DNA from: Anaerolineales bacterium
GTDB taxonomy: Bacteria; Chloroflexota; Anaerolineae; Anaerolineales; Villigracilaceae
DNA length: 64,000 nt
Direction of reading: 5' to 3'
Assembly: GCA_030583925.1 (NCBI GenBank)
Contig: CP129482.1
Coordinates: 434,001 to 498,000 of the forward strand
Part shown: positions 50,196 to 59,799 of the stretch, one piece after another
Layout of the letters: the number at the start of each line of letters is the position of its first letter
Position numbering within the stretch: position 1 is the stretch's first letter
The notes under the pieces: generated by a model
Database searches by the model: none
What the model was told of the DNA's origin: nothing
The model's input: the letters and a program-made list of their open reading frames with translations, nothing else
Made by a program: the position numbers and the translations under genes

Positions 50196-50672
50196 CTAAT
50201 TTCCGAGCTCAGCCAAAACCTGCTCTCTCTCAACCGTTTGACCCTGTTTCACAAACAACTTTTTCACTACGCCATCCATCGGCGCTTGGATTCTAATCTC
50301 CATTTTCATCGCTTCGAGCGCCAAAAGGGTTTGACCTTTCGTCACCGCGTCGCCTTCGCTCACGTTCACCGCACGGACTTGCCCAGGCATCGGCGCTGTC
50401 AACGCGCCTGTGGTGTGGAGTCCCGCGCCTCCGCTTCGGCGCGCGCCCGATTGCTTGGTCAGCACGAAGGTCCGACCGTGAATCGTCACCCAGCGTTTAG
50501 CGCCATCGGAGGAAACGTAGGCGGTGACGCGCTCGCCGTCAATGAGTAGTTCGAGTTTACCCGCTTCGGCGCGGAGGAGTTCAACTTTTGCAGTTTTATC
50601 ATCGTGCGCGGCTGTATAGCCTTTGCCGTTTGGATTCAAATCGAGTGTGAGATGATCGAATGTGATTTTCAT
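50196..50672 (-). CDS. Biotin carboxyl carrier protein of an acyl-CoA carboxylase
   Basis: 158 residues. The first about 85 residues form a beta-rich N-terminal domain, followed by the linker GARRSGGAG. The biotinyl domain (about 90-158) has TAPMPGQVRAVNVSEGDAVTKGQTLLALEAMKMEIRIQAP, with biotin-Lys123 in EAMKMEI. It is a separate carrier rather than a domain of the carboxylase; its ATG overlaps the biotin-carboxylase stop (TGATG), so the two are translationally coupled. Confidence 0.93.
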   Translation of the reverse strand: MKITFDHLTLDLNPNGKGYTAAHDDKTAKVELLRAEAGKLELLIDGERVTAYVSSDGAKRWVTIHGRTFVLTKQSGARRSGGAGLHTTGALTAPMPGQVRAVNVSEGDAVTKGQTLLALEAMKMEIRIQAPMDGVVKKLFVKQGQTVEREQVLAELGN

Positions 50673-52141
50673 CAGTTACGGAACCCGTTCGGATTCTTCC
50701 ATGGGCTAAACGGATCATGCTCATTTGAACTTGAAACCTGCGACGTGGAACTTGGAACGAGAGTATCCGCAAGCGCGGCGGCGATCAACGATTCAAACGA
50801 CGACTCGGCGGGCGGATTCCATTTGAAATGATCTTCCACCCACTTTGTGGATACATTTCCAGCCGCAAAATCGGGATGAGATAAAACGGCTTGCATAAAG
50901 TCAATGTTTGTTGTCACGCCATGTACGACAAACTCACGCAACGAGGCTTGCATTTTTTGAATCGCCGTTTCTCTATTTTCCGCATGAACGATCAATTTCG
51001 CTAGCAACGGATCGTAAAAATGCGTCACCTCATCGCCCGCGCGGAAGCCCGAATCAACACGGATGCCTGGTCCGCGCGGCTCGATGAATTGCAGTAGTTT
51101 TCCAGCGCTGGGCAAAAATCCATTGGCGGGATCTTCGGCGTAGATGCGGCACTCGATGGCGTGACCGCGTTGCGTCAACTGCTCTTGCGAATATGGAAAA
51201 CGCTCGCCCGCCGCGACACGGATTTGCCATTGAACCAAATCGAGTCCAGTGACGGCTTCGGTGATGGGATGCTCAACTTGCAGGCGCGTGTTCATTTCTA
51301 AAAAATAATATTGCAATGTGTCAGGGTCAACGATAAATTCAATCGTCCCCGCGTTGTAATAATTTACAGCGCGTGCGGCATTCACCGCCGCTTCGCCCAT
51401 TTGTTTTCGCAATGCGGGCGTGAGCAACGGCGACGGCGTCTCTTCGATGATCTTTTGATAACGCCTCTGCGTCGAACATTCGCGCTCGAAAAGATGCACG
51501 AGATTTCCATGTTCATCGCCGAAGACTTGAAACTCGATGTGATGCGCGTTCGGGATGTATTTTTCGACGAGCAGACGATCGTCGCCGAAGGAATTTAACG
51601 CTTCTCGCGCGGAACTTTGAACTGCCTCGCCCAACCCAGCCTCATCGTCCACGACGCGCATCCCCTTGCCGCCGCCTCCCGCCGCGGCTTTGACCAACAC
51701 GGGATAACCGATCTCTTGCGCGGCTTTCTTGAAATCGGATTCCGATTCGAGTCCCTCGAAGCCTGGAACTGTCGGCACGCCCGCTTTCTTCATCCGAATC
51801 TTCGACTCGGCTTTGTCGCCCATCGCGTGGATCGAGTCGGCTGAGGGACCGATAAATTTCAAGTCCGCCGATTCAACCGCAAGGGCGAATGAAGCGTTCT
51901 CCGAGAGGAAGCCGTAGCCTGGGTGTACCGCGTCGGCTCCCGAGGCGCGCGCGGCGCGTAGGAGGGAATCCACATTTAAATACGATTCGATGGGAAGCGC
52001 TTCGTCGGCGAGCTGCGCGTGCTGGGAGTTTTTGTCCGCGTTGGAATAGACCGCGACGGTTTTGACGCCGAGTTCTTTGCAGGCGCGCATGATGCGGACG
52101 GCGATCTCGCCGCGATTGGCGATGAGAATTTTTTTGAACAT
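50672..52141 (-). CDS. Biotin carboxylase subunit of an acyl-CoA carboxylase
   Basis: 489 residues, ATP-grasp. The N-terminal FKKILIANRGEIAVRIMRACKELG is followed by AVHPGYGFLSENASFA, the ATP loop KAAAGGGGKGMRVV (151-164) and MNTRLQVEHPITEAVTGLDLVQWQIRVAAGE near 285-315. It carboxylates the biotin of the following carrier. The C-terminal about 25 residues (VPSSTSQVSSSNEHD) are encoded by AAGTTCCACGTCGCAGG phrase DNA and are not conserved. The start overlaps the DUF1579 stop by 1-2 nt (TAATG). Confidence 0.94.
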   Translation of the reverse strand: MFKKILIANRGEIAVRIMRACKELGVKTVAVYSNADKNSQHAQLADEALPIESYLNVDSLLRAARASGADAVHPGYGFLSENASFALAVESADLKFIGPSADSIHAMGDKAESKIRMKKAGVPTVPGFEGLESESDFKKAAQEIGYPVLVKAAAGGGGKGMRVVDDEAGLGEAVQSSAREALNSFGDDRLLVEKYIPNAHHIEFQVFGDEHGNLVHLFERECSTQRRYQKIIEETPSPLLTPALRKQMGEAAVNAARAVNYYNAGTIEFIVDPDTLQYYFLEMNTRLQVEHPITEAVTGLDLVQWQIRVAAGERFPYSQEQLTQRGHAIECRIYAEDPANGFLPSAGKLLQFIEPRGPGIRVDSGFRAGDEVTHFYDPLLAKLIVHAENRETAIQKMQASLREFVVHGVTTNIDFMQAVLSHPDFAAGNVSTKWVEDHFKWNPPAESSFESLIAAALADTLVPSSTSQVSSSNEHDPFSPWKNPNGFRN

Positions 52142-52626
52142 TATTTTGTGCGGGTTAATCTGGCTTCGGTGGCTTTGGCTTCGCCGTATTCGGGGTGGAT
52201 GTTGTAGGCGGTGATGACGAGATGATCGGCATCAATCAACTCGACTTGCGTGCGCCAGCCCCAGTCGGGTCCGCCGCTGGGATCGGGGTAACTGCCGAGG
52301 ACGGAGAATCCGTTCTCGGTCGCGTCGCCCGTGCAGAACATGATGGCGGTGTTGTTGTGGAACGAGTCCACCCACGAGGCTTCGTAGCGGTTGAGGGTCG
52401 TGTTGTAGCCGAAGGTGAACATTCCGTGTTGGGGTTCGCCTTGAATGGTTCCTTGATAGAGATAAAGCGCAAAGCGTCCTTCGAGAACGATTTGAATACT
52501 TCCCGCTACTGCGGATTCATCTGCGAGCTTATCAGGCTCGAACCAGACTCTGGATGTGCCTGTCCAGCCGCCTGCGAGTTGGGAGAGGAAGTGGTGCGGA
52601 CTGTCTGAGGGTTTTTCGAATGTCAT
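52141..52626 (-). CDS. DUF1579-like protein, lipocalin/THAP4-type fold
   Basis: About 161 residues from ATG 52626 (TAGGAG upstream). FLSQLAGGWTGTSRVWFEPDKLADESAVAGSIQIVLEGRFALYLYQGTIQGEPQHGMFTFGYNTTLNRYEASWVDSFHN is the DUF1579 pattern: a small beta-barrel with a conserved W-x-G opening. Family role unknown. It is in the middle of the carboxylase operon, between carboxyltransferase and biotin carboxylase, and overlaps the latter, so it may be functionally linked. An upstream in-frame extension to 52731 is encoded by the palindromic repeat and rejected. Confidence 0.78.
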   Translation of the reverse strand: MTFEKPSDSPHHFLSQLAGGWTGTSRVWFEPDKLADESAVAGSIQIVLEGRFALYLYQGTIQGEPQHGMFTFGYNTTLNRYEASWVDSFHNNTAIMFCTGDATENGFSVLGSYPDPSGGPDWGWRTQVELIDADHLVITAYNIHPEYGEAKATEARLTRTK

Positions 52627-52645
52627 GTGAACTCCTATATTCATT

Positions 52646-52751
52646 ATGTCGTTGCGAGGGCGGTGTTCTTCCGCCCGAAGCAATCTCCTTGTAACAAGAA
52701 TAGGATTGTTATCAGGAGATTGCTTCGCCACTTCGTGGCTCGCAACGACAT
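52646..52751. repeat. ATGTCGTTGCGAG palindromic element
   Basis: Perfect 13-bp inverted ends ATGTCGTTGCGAG and CTCGCAACGACAT, with inner AAGCAATCTCC / GGAGATTGCTT and a GGCGGTGTTCTTCCGCC hairpin. It separates the carboxyltransferase gene from the rest of its operon. Confidence 0.87.
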
Positions 52752-52758
52752 TTGTAAT

Positions 52759-54414
<1,656 letters not shown>

Positions 54415-54797
54415 GTTTTGTAATTAGTAAATGGTAATTGGTGATTGAGGAGGATTGGAGAGTTGGAGACTGGAGACTAGAGACTGGAGTTTAGAGATTG
54501 TGTTGGGAGTTTAGCACAAAACGACCCATAAAATCAAAATGTCGTTGCGAGTGGCGCATTGACGCCACGAAGCAATCTCCTCGCAACAAAAGTATTGTTG
54601 TTATCAGGAGATTGCTTCGTCGGGCTGGGTCTCGATACGGGCGAGAAGAACGCTCGCCCTACTCGACCATTAGCCCTCCTCGCAACGACATGCGTTACTT
54701 TAGGTTTTCAAGAAACCAGTGAGCTTGTAATAATACGGCGGACAGTGGTAAGCGGCTGATGCCTTTGATCGAAAACTTCCCCCCGATGTCCCATTCA
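54415..54797. repeat. 383-bp repeat-filled interval upstream of the carboxyltransferase
   Basis: This interval contains GTAAATGGTAATTGG (54427-54441), a GGAGACTGGAGACTAGAGACTGG phrase run (about 54465-54490), the large palindromic element 54539-54691, and a short unique stretch before the convergent epimerase. No ORF is supported. A promoter for the carboxylase operon must lie here but none is clear. Confidence 0.75.
54539..54691. repeat. Palindromic element with a second element nested inside
   Basis: The outer element has perfect 13-bp ends ATGTCGTTGCGAG (54539-54551) and CTCGCAACGACAT (54679-54691). Inside its right half is a full copy of the other family, GGTCTCGATACGGGCG...CGCCCTACTCGACCA (54628-54669). 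Without the insert the outer element would be about 110 bp, like its siblings. Confidence 0.87.
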
Positions 54798-55766
54798 CTA
54801 ACTACGCGCTTCGATTTGTCTCTTCCACTCCAGCGCGCCTTCTGTGACGGATTCTTCCCATGGGACTTTCGGAGCCCAGCCAAGTTCGCGGCGGATCTTT
54901 TCCGAATTGAGGGTCATGGTGCGCCAGAGAGGGAAGAACAGGTCAATGGACATGACGTGCTTCGGGTCGCGCGGCGATTGATGGAGGAGGACTTGAAGTC
55001 CCACGCTCCAAGCGGAGGATTTTCTGGTCGGCGGCGGGAGCCTGAGGGCTTTGGCGATCACGTTGACCGTGTCGGATACTTTCACGGTTCCATCGGCAAC
55101 GTTGTAAATTTGATTCCCCGCTTTCGGATGCGTCGCCGCAAGGACTGCCGCCCCGCTGATGTTTTCCATCGCGCTCAGCGACCATTCCTGTTGACCGTCT
55201 CCGAGATAGGTGAACGTTTCGTTTCGCAGCATGGCGCCCACGGCGGGAATCAAGAATCGGTCTCCGGCGCCGGTAACCCAGTAGGGACGCAGAATCACAT
55301 ATTCCAAACCGGATTCGCGGACGACCTGCTCTGCGGCGATCTTGCTGTTGGTGTAGGCGTTGCCCTTCGAAAGCGACATCGTCTCGTCCACGTTGCCTTT
55401 GAGCATGTTCAACCCGTAGACGCCGGCGGTGCTCATAAAGACGAACCGTTTGACGCCCTGCGATTTTGCCGCCCTGGCGAGAGCAAGCGTCCCGTCGACG
55501 TTGATGCGGAAGTAGTCCTCTTTTGCGCCGCGACCCGAACCGACGAGTCCCGCGCAGTGGACGATGGCGTCCATCCCCTCCAATCCCTTTTCCAGCGAGG
55601 ACGGTTGAAAGAGGTCCGCGACCATCATTTTGGCGACCACGTCTTTGATATGCGTAGCCTGCGCGGGGTTGCGGACCAACGCGTACGCCTGGTGACCTTC
55701 GAATGCCGCGCGGCGGGTGACTAAGTTTCCGATCAGACCGGTGGCGCCGGTTACAAGAATATTCAT
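54798..55766 (-). CDS. NAD-dependent epimerase/dehydratase-family protein (SDR)
   Basis: About 322 residues from ATG 55766 (GGAGAA upstream), an extended SDR. It has the cofactor loop MNILVTGATGLIGNLVTRRA (1-20), MDAIVHCAGLVGSGRGAKEDYFRINVDGTLALARAA, and STAGVYGL...YTNSKIAAEQ carrying the catalytic Ser and Tyr-x-x-x-Lys, then VILRPYWVTGAGDRF. The C-terminus has KIRRELGWAPKVPWEE, typical of sugar or sterol/lipid-type dehydratases. Substrate unknown. ORFs opposite it are shadows. Confidence 0.9.
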   Translation of the reverse strand: MNILVTGATGLIGNLVTRRAAFEGHQAYALVRNPAQATHIKDVVAKMMVADLFQPSSLEKGLEGMDAIVHCAGLVGSGRGAKEDYFRINVDGTLALARAAKSQGVKRFVFMSTAGVYGLNMLKGNVDETMSLSKGNAYTNSKIAAEQVVRESGLEYVILRPYWVTGAGDRFLIPAVGAMLRNETFTYLGDGQQEWSLSAMENISGAAVLAATHPKAGNQIYNVADGTVKVSDTVNVIAKALRLPPPTRKSSAWSVGLQVLLHQSPRDPKHVMSIDLFFPLWRTMTLNSEKIRRELGWAPKVPWEESVTEGALEWKRQIEARS

Positions 55767-56269
55767 GAGTTCTCCGATGGCTTGAAATTGTACTCTAACT
55801 CTGAACGCATGAAACAAGCGAAGGGAATTAGTAAGGTGATTGTATGTTCAGACGGCGGCGTTCTTGCGCCGCCTACTCAACTGCCGAGGTTTTTCAGAAT
55901 CCCAAATTCCCTTGTCGGATTTGCCTTTGCAGGATGCTTCGCGAGGGAGGGAGTTGCGATGCTTGACCCCCTCTGCCCTTTTCCCTTCGGGAACCTTCGG
56001 CGGGCATCTCCCCCATTTCAAAGAACGGAAATGGGGGAGAGCAAAAAATGAATATTCATTTATGCAAAATATTCTCCCTCTCCAAATCCGACACCTGATT
56101 ATTTATCCGCATCCCAAATTTCCATGTCGGATTTGGGGAGGGACGGGGAGGGGTCATTTCAAACGGTGGTTGAGTAGACGGCGGTGTTCTTCCGCCGTCG
56201 TATCGAAACCACATCAATTGTATTCATGTAGCCTCTGGTTTCGATACGCCCCGACTTGCACGGGGCTAC
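55767..56269. repeat. 503-bp repeat-dense interval with no gene
   Basis: Four repeat types occur in it: a GACGGCGGCGTTCTTGCGCCGCC word (about 55852), CTCCCCCATTTC...GAAATGGGGGAG (about 56005-56036), CCTCTCCAAATCCGACA...TGTCGGATTTGGGGAGG (about 56077-56145), and two facing GGTTGAGTAG elements (56165-56212, 56235-56277). A long open frame here (55840-56370) has the composition of translated repeats and is rejected. The last repeat runs into the stop codon of the STAND gene. Confidence 0.8.
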
Positions 56270-59194
56270 TCAACCAGCGAGTTGCTCCAACATCCTCTCC
56301 GCCTCCTCGTACGCGACCTTGTAATAATACGGCGGACCGTCGCACGAGGCGAGTTTCAGCGCTTCTTTAGCGTGGAGGGTCGCGATCTCTTTGTCGCTCA
56401 ACTCTTTTGTCCCCTCGAACCTTAAACGTTCCAACCTGTGACCTTCCAACGCGAGCGAAGCGAGAAACAAATTCACATCCGCGCCTTGCAAGACGTAGCC
56501 GCAGCGTTCGGTGATGAGCAAGGCTTCATCGGCGAGAGATTTTGCTTCTTCGTAGTTGTTTTGGGCATAGCGCAGGCGGGCAATATCGAGCAGGATGTCG
56601 GCTTCAAAGTAAACCATATTGATTTGCCGACAAATACTTATTGCTTTAGATAAATTTTCTTCGGCTTTCTCCAAGTCACTATTTCCTCTATAGGCAGCGC
56701 CAAGCAACCAATAAGCACGCATGTAATCAACAGGAGTGGGTGCGTCTGTTCTTGCTTCTTCGTCTGCCAATTCAAGCGCGCGCTGAGCGGATTGGATAGC
56801 CGATACTCGATATTCGTTATTCGACTTTCGAGTATCGAATATCGCTTCTTCCCTTGCCATGAACAGGAAACGCAGGGCGCGGTATGACCAGATAATTCCT
56901 TCAGATTGAACAATATGTTGTTTTTCAAATAGTTTCAATCCTGTATCCAATTCCTGCTCTGCCTCCTCCCACGCGCCGCGATAGGACAGGACGCGCCCCA
57001 ACTCCTGATGACCGACGGCTTCCCGAAATTCATCCTCGATCTCGCGGCACAGGTCAATTTGGCGGCGCAGGTTTCGCTCCGCCTCGCTCAGCGCGCCGAT
57101 GTGGATTTGCGCCATATACGCCACGTTCCCCAGCCCGCTGGCGAGATTTTTCTTGTCGCCTTGTTTTTCCCGAAGGGCAATCTGCATTTCAAACAGCGGA
57201 ACAGCGCGGCGCGGCTGTCCGCTCAGGGAGTAAGAGTTGGCGAGGGCGTTGAGAGTAAATGCTTGATAATCATCTCTTTTCAAGCGCGGTGGCTTGTCTT
57301 CGCCGTCGAGGAATAAGGCGCGTAAAAGTTCAATGCGTAGTTGATATGCGCCAAATTGATAATAAGTTGGTTTGGTTATTCGGTCATAAAATAAATTCAA
57401 CGCCTCATCCAAATTCCCCGCTCTGACCATGTGATGATACAGTTCGATGACGGGCGCAAGGTCTTCCAACGTTTTCACCTTAGTATTCGTGGCGGGCATG
57501 GCGTCAATAAAGTGCATGGCGAGTTCGACGTGCGCCTCTTTGCGCCGCTTCTCGTCGGTGAAGTGGTCGTAGGCATAATGCCGCACGATCGGGTGCATAT
57601 CGTAGCGTTGGGTCTCGCCCGCGTATTGCAGCAGTCCGCGCTTGCGCAGGTCGAGCAGGGCGGCATCCAAATCGGGGCTGGGGAAAACCTTTTTGATGAC
57701 GGCGTATTCCATCGAGCCGCGAAAGCAAGAGATCTTGCTCAGCAAATCCCTGCGTTCGGGGGTCAAACTTTCATAGGCGCGCTTCATAACGTGATGCTTT
57801 CTGGCTTTCACGTCATCGAAAATTTCGAGATTCTTGACCGCCTCGATGTCGCCGCGCTTCTCATGGCTTTCGTTGATCAAACCGACTAGCAGGCTCAAAC
57901 TCAGCGGGTGATAGTCATATTTGGAACAGACCTCGATGATCTCCGCGCGTGTGGCTTGAATTCCCTTGTTATGGAAGTGCTTCACTGCGTCATCGGGCGA
58001 AAATCCTTTCAGGCTGACCTCGCGACATCTTTTTTGGTACTTTCCATCCTTGCTTTCCAAAGCACGCGGGAGCAGGCGTGAGGTCATCAGGACTTTCGAG
58101 ATGATCTCTTTGTCGCTTAATCCGTGCAGGAAAACTTCAGCGGCTTGAGAAGTACAGTCTCGCTGGGATGGGTCAATCTCCGCATCTTCGTCGTCCTCTT
58201 GAAGGACGGCGTCCATTCTGCCGTATTGACGCAACAGGCGCTCGAATCCATCCAATGCGATCAAAACGTTCGTCTTTTGCATAACCGCAAGCAAATCGTT
58301 GACCTGCTGGCGGGCGGAGCGATCTTTCGTCTCGATGCCCAAATGCGTCAGAGTCTCGGTTAGAAAACTGTCGAACCCCGATTCTTTTTCGTAGAACGAC
58401 CACCAGATCGCCGTTTGCCATGTCGCTTTATCAACGTTGTTATTGAACCAATGCCAAGTCAATGCCGATTTGCCAAATCCACCGAGGGCACGGAGGATGA
58501 ACAAGCGATTTTCGTTGTCCTTATTCAGCCAGTCCGTGAGCATTTTCCGTTCTTCCACGCGACCTGTGAAGTTTGGCGGCATGGGGTAGGGATGAGCGAG
58601 ATACCATCCTTCACTGAGTTCAGGATTCAGGTGTTTGATTTCGACTGACTTACCCGTGATGATATATTGCTCGAACCAGCGGACGAGCAAATCCACTTTG
58701 TCTTCCGTCCGCAACACCGAGCGACCGATGATCATCAGCGTCTGTTTTTCGATTGGCAATAACGCGCTCCGCAGGCAGGACAAGAACGAATTGACCGCGT
58801 GATCCACCTGCTCGGAGGAAAGTTTCTTCCAATTCAGCGCGACCGATTCTCGCAAGGCGTTTTCAAGATTTGATTCGTCTGGGGAGGAGGGGAGTTCGTC
58901 AATGGCTTCGACAACTTTGGGGAGGTTTCCAAGCGGGAGCGAAACCATCCATTGTTGAATTTCGTTGTCGGTCACTTTTTCGCGGAAACACGCTTGGGCA
59001 GTCTGCGCGGCTTTTTCGAGTTGTTCCGCGTTCGTCTTTTCGCCGAGCCACGATTTGATCTGGTCGTCAACTTTGTCACCGCCCAGCGCGGCAATCTCCT
59101 GCCCGATGACTCCAAGCGTTTCATCACCCACCACTTTCTTCACTTGGTGTTTGAGCAATGCGGTCAGAATTTTTACGAATGCGTTATCAGCCAT
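56270..59194 (-). CDS. STAND-class P-loop NTPase with C-terminal TPRs
   Basis: 974 residues from ATG 59194. The N-terminal about 200 residues are helical and unassigned (possible effector-associated region). An NB-ARC/AAA-like module follows, with FTGRVEERKMLTDWL, Walker A ALGGFGKSAL (236-245), Walker B VLIALDGFERLL (310-321) and a winged-helix region near 480-560. The C-terminal about 350 residues read as TPRs (e.g. ALANSYSLSGQPRRAVPLFE, AEENLSKAISICRQ). Such proteins act as sensors in defence, signalling or transcription. Two phrase repeats lie in frame (near FDTRKSNNEYR and LERLRFEG). The stop codon and last residues are from a GGTTGAGTAG repeat. It is divergent from a phosphatase gene. 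Confidence 0.85.
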   Translation of the reverse strand: MADNAFVKILTALLKHQVKKVVGDETLGVIGQEIAALGGDKVDDQIKSWLGEKTNAEQLEKAAQTAQACFREKVTDNEIQQWMVSLPLGNLPKVVEAIDELPSSPDESNLENALRESVALNWKKLSSEQVDHAVNSFLSCLRSALLPIEKQTLMIIGRSVLRTEDKVDLLVRWFEQYIITGKSVEIKHLNPELSEGWYLAHPYPMPPNFTGRVEERKMLTDWLNKDNENRLFILRALGGFGKSALTWHWFNNNVDKATWQTAIWWSFYEKESGFDSFLTETLTHLGIETKDRSARQQVNDLLAVMQKTNVLIALDGFERLLRQYGRMDAVLQEDDEDAEIDPSQRDCTSQAAEVFLHGLSDKEIISKVLMTSRLLPRALESKDGKYQKRCREVSLKGFSPDDAVKHFHNKGIQATRAEIIEVCSKYDYHPLSLSLLVGLINESHEKRGDIEAVKNLEIFDDVKARKHHVMKRAYESLTPERRDLLSKISCFRGSMEYAVIKKVFPSPDLDAALLDLRKRGLLQYAGETQRYDMHPIVRHYAYDHFTDEKRRKEAHVELAMHFIDAMPATNTKVKTLEDLAPVIELYHHMVRAGNLDEALNLFYDRITKPTYYQFGAYQLRIELLRALFLDGEDKPPRLKRDDYQAFTLNALANSYSLSGQPRRAVPLFEMQIALREKQGDKKNLASGLGNVAYMAQIHIGALSEAERNLRRQIDLCREIEDEFREAVGHQELGRVLSYRGAWEEAEQELDTGLKLFEKQHIVQSEGIIWSYRALRFLFMAREEAIFDTRKSNNEYRVSAIQSAQRALELADEEARTDAPTPVDYMRAYWLLGAAYRGNSDLEKAEENLSKAISICRQINMVYFEADILLDIARLRYAQNNYEEAKSLADEALLITERCGYVLQGADVNLFLASLALEGHRLERLRFEGTKELSDKEIATLHAKEALKLASCDGPPYYYKVAYEEAERMLEQLAG

Positions 59195-59245
59195 CCTCAC
59201 CGACCTTCGACCTGAAACTTGAAACCCGAGATTTGAAACCCGAGA

Positions 59246-59273
59246 CCTGAAACCTGAAACCTGAAACCTGAAA
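59246..59273. repeat. Heptanucleotide tandem repeat (CCTGAAA)4
   Basis: Four perfect CCTGAAA units, flanked by degenerate ones from about 59212 to 59280 (TTTCAGG on the minus strand). It lies between the divergent STAND and phosphatase genes. Confidence 0.88.
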
Positions 59274-59326
59274 CCTAAAACCCATTGTACTCCAACCACT
59301 TTCCCTCCTGTGATACCATTCCCCGC

Positions 59327-59773
59327 ATGAACTTCTCACCCATCACCGACGATCTCCTCGTCGGCACCACACCCTCCGCCAGCGACTACGACACCTTGCG
59401 CGACCTCGGCGTGCGACTCGTCATCAACATGCGTTTCTCGTCGGCGCCCAAACCCGACCCGCATCACACGCCCATCAAATCGTTGTGGTTGCAGAGCATT
59501 GACAGTCCCTTCTTCCCGCTATCGATTCCGAAATTGGTCTTCGGCGCGCAAGCCGCGCTCGCCACCATCCGCGACGGCGGCAAGGTCTACGCTCACTGCA
59601 ACTACGGGCGTCACCGCGGACCCGCGATGGGCGCCTGCATCCTCATCGCGCAGGGCTACGATCCGCACGACGCGATGCAACTCATCAAACAACGCCGCCG
59701 CGTCGCCGACCCGTCCGCGTGGTACATCCGTCCGCGCATTTTGAAATTTGCAAAAGAATGGAATCATTCGTAG
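59327..59773 (+). CDS. Dual-specificity-type protein phosphatase (CX5R)
   Basis: About 148 residues from ATG 59327. FSPITDDLLVGTTPSASDYDTLRDLGVRLVINMR matches the opening of small DSP/PTP phosphatases, and the catalytic loop VYAHCNYGRHRGPAMGACILIA gives HCxxGxxR with Cys at about 106. The usual Ser/Thr after the Arg is Gly here. The general-acid Asp would be the one in SIDSPFFPLS. The partner substrate is unknown. Its divergence from the STAND NTPase is notable. GATACC lies 9 nt before the ATG, and no ribosome binding site is seen. Confidence 0.86.
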   Translation: MNFSPITDDLLVGTTPSASDYDTLRDLGVRLVINMRFSSAPKPDPHHTPIKSLWLQSIDSPFFPLSIPKLVFGAQAALATIRDGGKVYAHCNYGRHRGPAMGACILIAQGYDPHDAMQLIKQRRRVADPSAWYIRPRILKFAKEWNHS

Positions 59774-59799
59774 GGGCGGACCTGCGCGTCCGCCCTTAT
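59770..59799. repeat. GTAGGGGC-family hairpin
   Basis: GTAGGGGCGGAC and GTCCGCCCTTAT are partly inverted, ending at the thrB stop. It starts inside the last codon region of the phosphatase gene. Confidence 0.7.

Noticed and set aside
52627..52731. N-terminal extension of the DUF1579 gene to 52731
   Set aside because: Encoded by a palindromic repeat; ATG 52626 has a TAGGAG site.
54759..55724. 321-codon plus-strand frame opposite the epimerase
   Set aside because: Antisense of an intact SDR gene.
55840..56370. 176-codon plus-strand frame over the repeat island
   Set aside because: Composed of translated palindromic repeats and overlaps the end of the STAND gene.
59195..59299. N-terminal extension of the STAND protein (VSGFRSRVSNLGFQVSG)
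   Set aside because: Translation of the CCTGAAA tandem repeat; ATG 59194 begins normal protein sequence.
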